A DNA stretch of 6,669 nt from Flavobacteriales bacterium (GTDB lineage: Bacteria > Bacteroidota > Bacteroidia > Flavobacteriales_D > SKUL01), in contig SKUL01000272.1 of assembly GCA_007129985.1 (NCBI GenBank), forward strand, positions 1 to 6,669, in the 5' to 3' direction. The notes under the pieces are model-generated. The model did no database searches. It was not told the origin of the DNA and worked only from the letters and a program-made list of their open reading frames with translations. Shown here piece after piece: positions 6,185 to 6,669 of the stretch. The position numbers were made by a program, and so were the translations under genes. Every line of letters begins with the position of its first letter. The first letter of the stretch is position 1.

Positions 6185-6669
6185 TTAAGAAATTACAAAG
6201 TGTGAACTGATGCTCTCGTACTGAACCACACCGCGAATCACCTCCGCAAACAGCGGGGCTGCACTCAAAACCTTGATTTTGGGATGCGATTTTTTCAGCG
6301 GAATGGTATCCGTTACGATAAGCTCTGCGAGGTTCGACTGATCAAGCCGCTCATAAGCGGGGCCCGACAACACAGCGTGTGTGCACATAGCTCTAACGCT
6401 TAAAGCGCCCTTGTCCAGCATCATGTCGGCAGCCTTGGTAAGTGTGCCTGCGGTATCTACGATATCGTCAACCAACATCACGTGGCGGTCTTTCACCTCA
6501 CCAATTACGGTCATATTATCCACCTGATTGGCAACTTTTCGCTGCTTATAGCAAATGGCCATTTCCAGGTTAAAATGTTTGGCATAGGCATTGGCCCTCT
6601 TGGTTCCTCCGGTATCTGGAGCTGCCATAATCAGGTTTTCGCGGTCAATGGATTCCAGGTACTTCACAA
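6185..6669 (-). CDS. prs: Ribose-phosphate pyrophosphokinase, C-terminal half (5' end missing at right edge)
   Basis: Prs makes 5-phosphoribosyl-1-pyrophosphate from ribose 5-phosphate and ATP, feeding purine, pyrimidine, NAD, His and Trp synthesis. About 160 C-terminal residues are visible, roughly half of a normal protein of about 315. They include APDTGGTKRANAYAKHF, then the catalytic flexible loop region CYKQRKVANQVDNM. The PRPP-binding loop LVDDIVDTAGTLTKAA follows (DDIVDTAGT codons about 6469-6443). The end has THAVLSGPAYERLDQS and the ESISSHF terminus. The frame stays open to the right edge, so the true start is outside; the GTG codon at 6667 is internal. The segment APDTGG differs from the SPDHGG of B. 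subtilis Prs as I recall it, and the same change occurs in other Bacteroidota. The stop is TAA at 6185. It heads the prs-rplY-pth operon. Confidence 0.97.
   Translation of the reverse strand, partial: VKYLESIDRENLIMAAPDTGGTKRANAYAKHFNLEMAICYKQRKVANQVDNMTVIGEVKDRHVMLVDDIVDTAGTLTKAADMMLDKGALSVRAMCTHAVLSGPAYERLDQSNLAELIVTDTIPLKKSHPKIKVLSAAPLFAEVIRGVVQYESISSHFVIS

Noticed and set aside
1..6669. CRISPR array, insertion sequence, integron, phage gene or tRNA-associated integration site
   Set aside because: I saw no regularly spaced direct repeats, no transposase, integrase or capsid-like frames, and no duplicated tRNA 3' fragment near 3619. The gene content is housekeeping.

Overview
The window looks like a chromosomal segment from a Bacteroidota bacterium, probably Flavobacteriales-like with moderate GC. 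Three things point there. The PfkB kinase, Pth, L25/Ctc and PRPP synthetase proteins read like the Bacteroidota forms. The two best promoter -7 elements fit the Bacteroidota consensus TANNTTTG (TATTTTTG before the tRNA, TATCTTTG before the kinase). Starts have AT-rich leaders and no convincing Shine-Dalgarno sequence. The organism assignment is inference from sequence recall, not from a search.

Layout, left to right. (1) Positions 3413 down to 1 on the minus strand form one uninterrupted reading frame of at least 1137 codons that runs off the left edge. It is a very large, multi-pass NtrY-like sensor histidine kinase whose ATPase domain is cut off. Every open frame on the plus strand here is an antisense shadow of it. 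(2) Positions 3414-3833 hold no protein gene but are dense in control sites: a weak candidate promoter for the kinase, a strong intrinsic terminator, tRNA-Asn(GTT) on the minus strand, its promoter, and a back-to-back promoter for the next gene. (3) A PfkB/ribokinase-family kinase on the plus strand (3834-4763). (4) A short convergent spacer (4764-4922) with three stem-loops. (5) A minus-strand operon, read from the right edge: prs (partial), rplY/ctc, pth, with gaps of 15 and 17 nt.

How the genes relate. prs makes PRPP for nucleotide, histidine and tryptophan synthesis. rplY/ctc encodes a 5S rRNA-binding ribosomal protein, and pth recycles peptidyl-tRNA. This order is a familiar housekeeping cluster in bacteria. 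tRNA-Asn is a stand-alone unit with its own promoter and terminator. The PfkB kinase is a stand-alone plus-strand gene of unproven substrate. The histidine kinase has no response regulator inside the window; if a partner is adjacent it lies beyond the left edge.

There are no mobile elements, CRISPR arrays, phage genes or obvious horizontal islands. I did not find a clear undescribed system. The least ordinary item is the sensor kinase, with about 12 predicted membrane segments and three separate extracytoplasmic or linker sensing regions.
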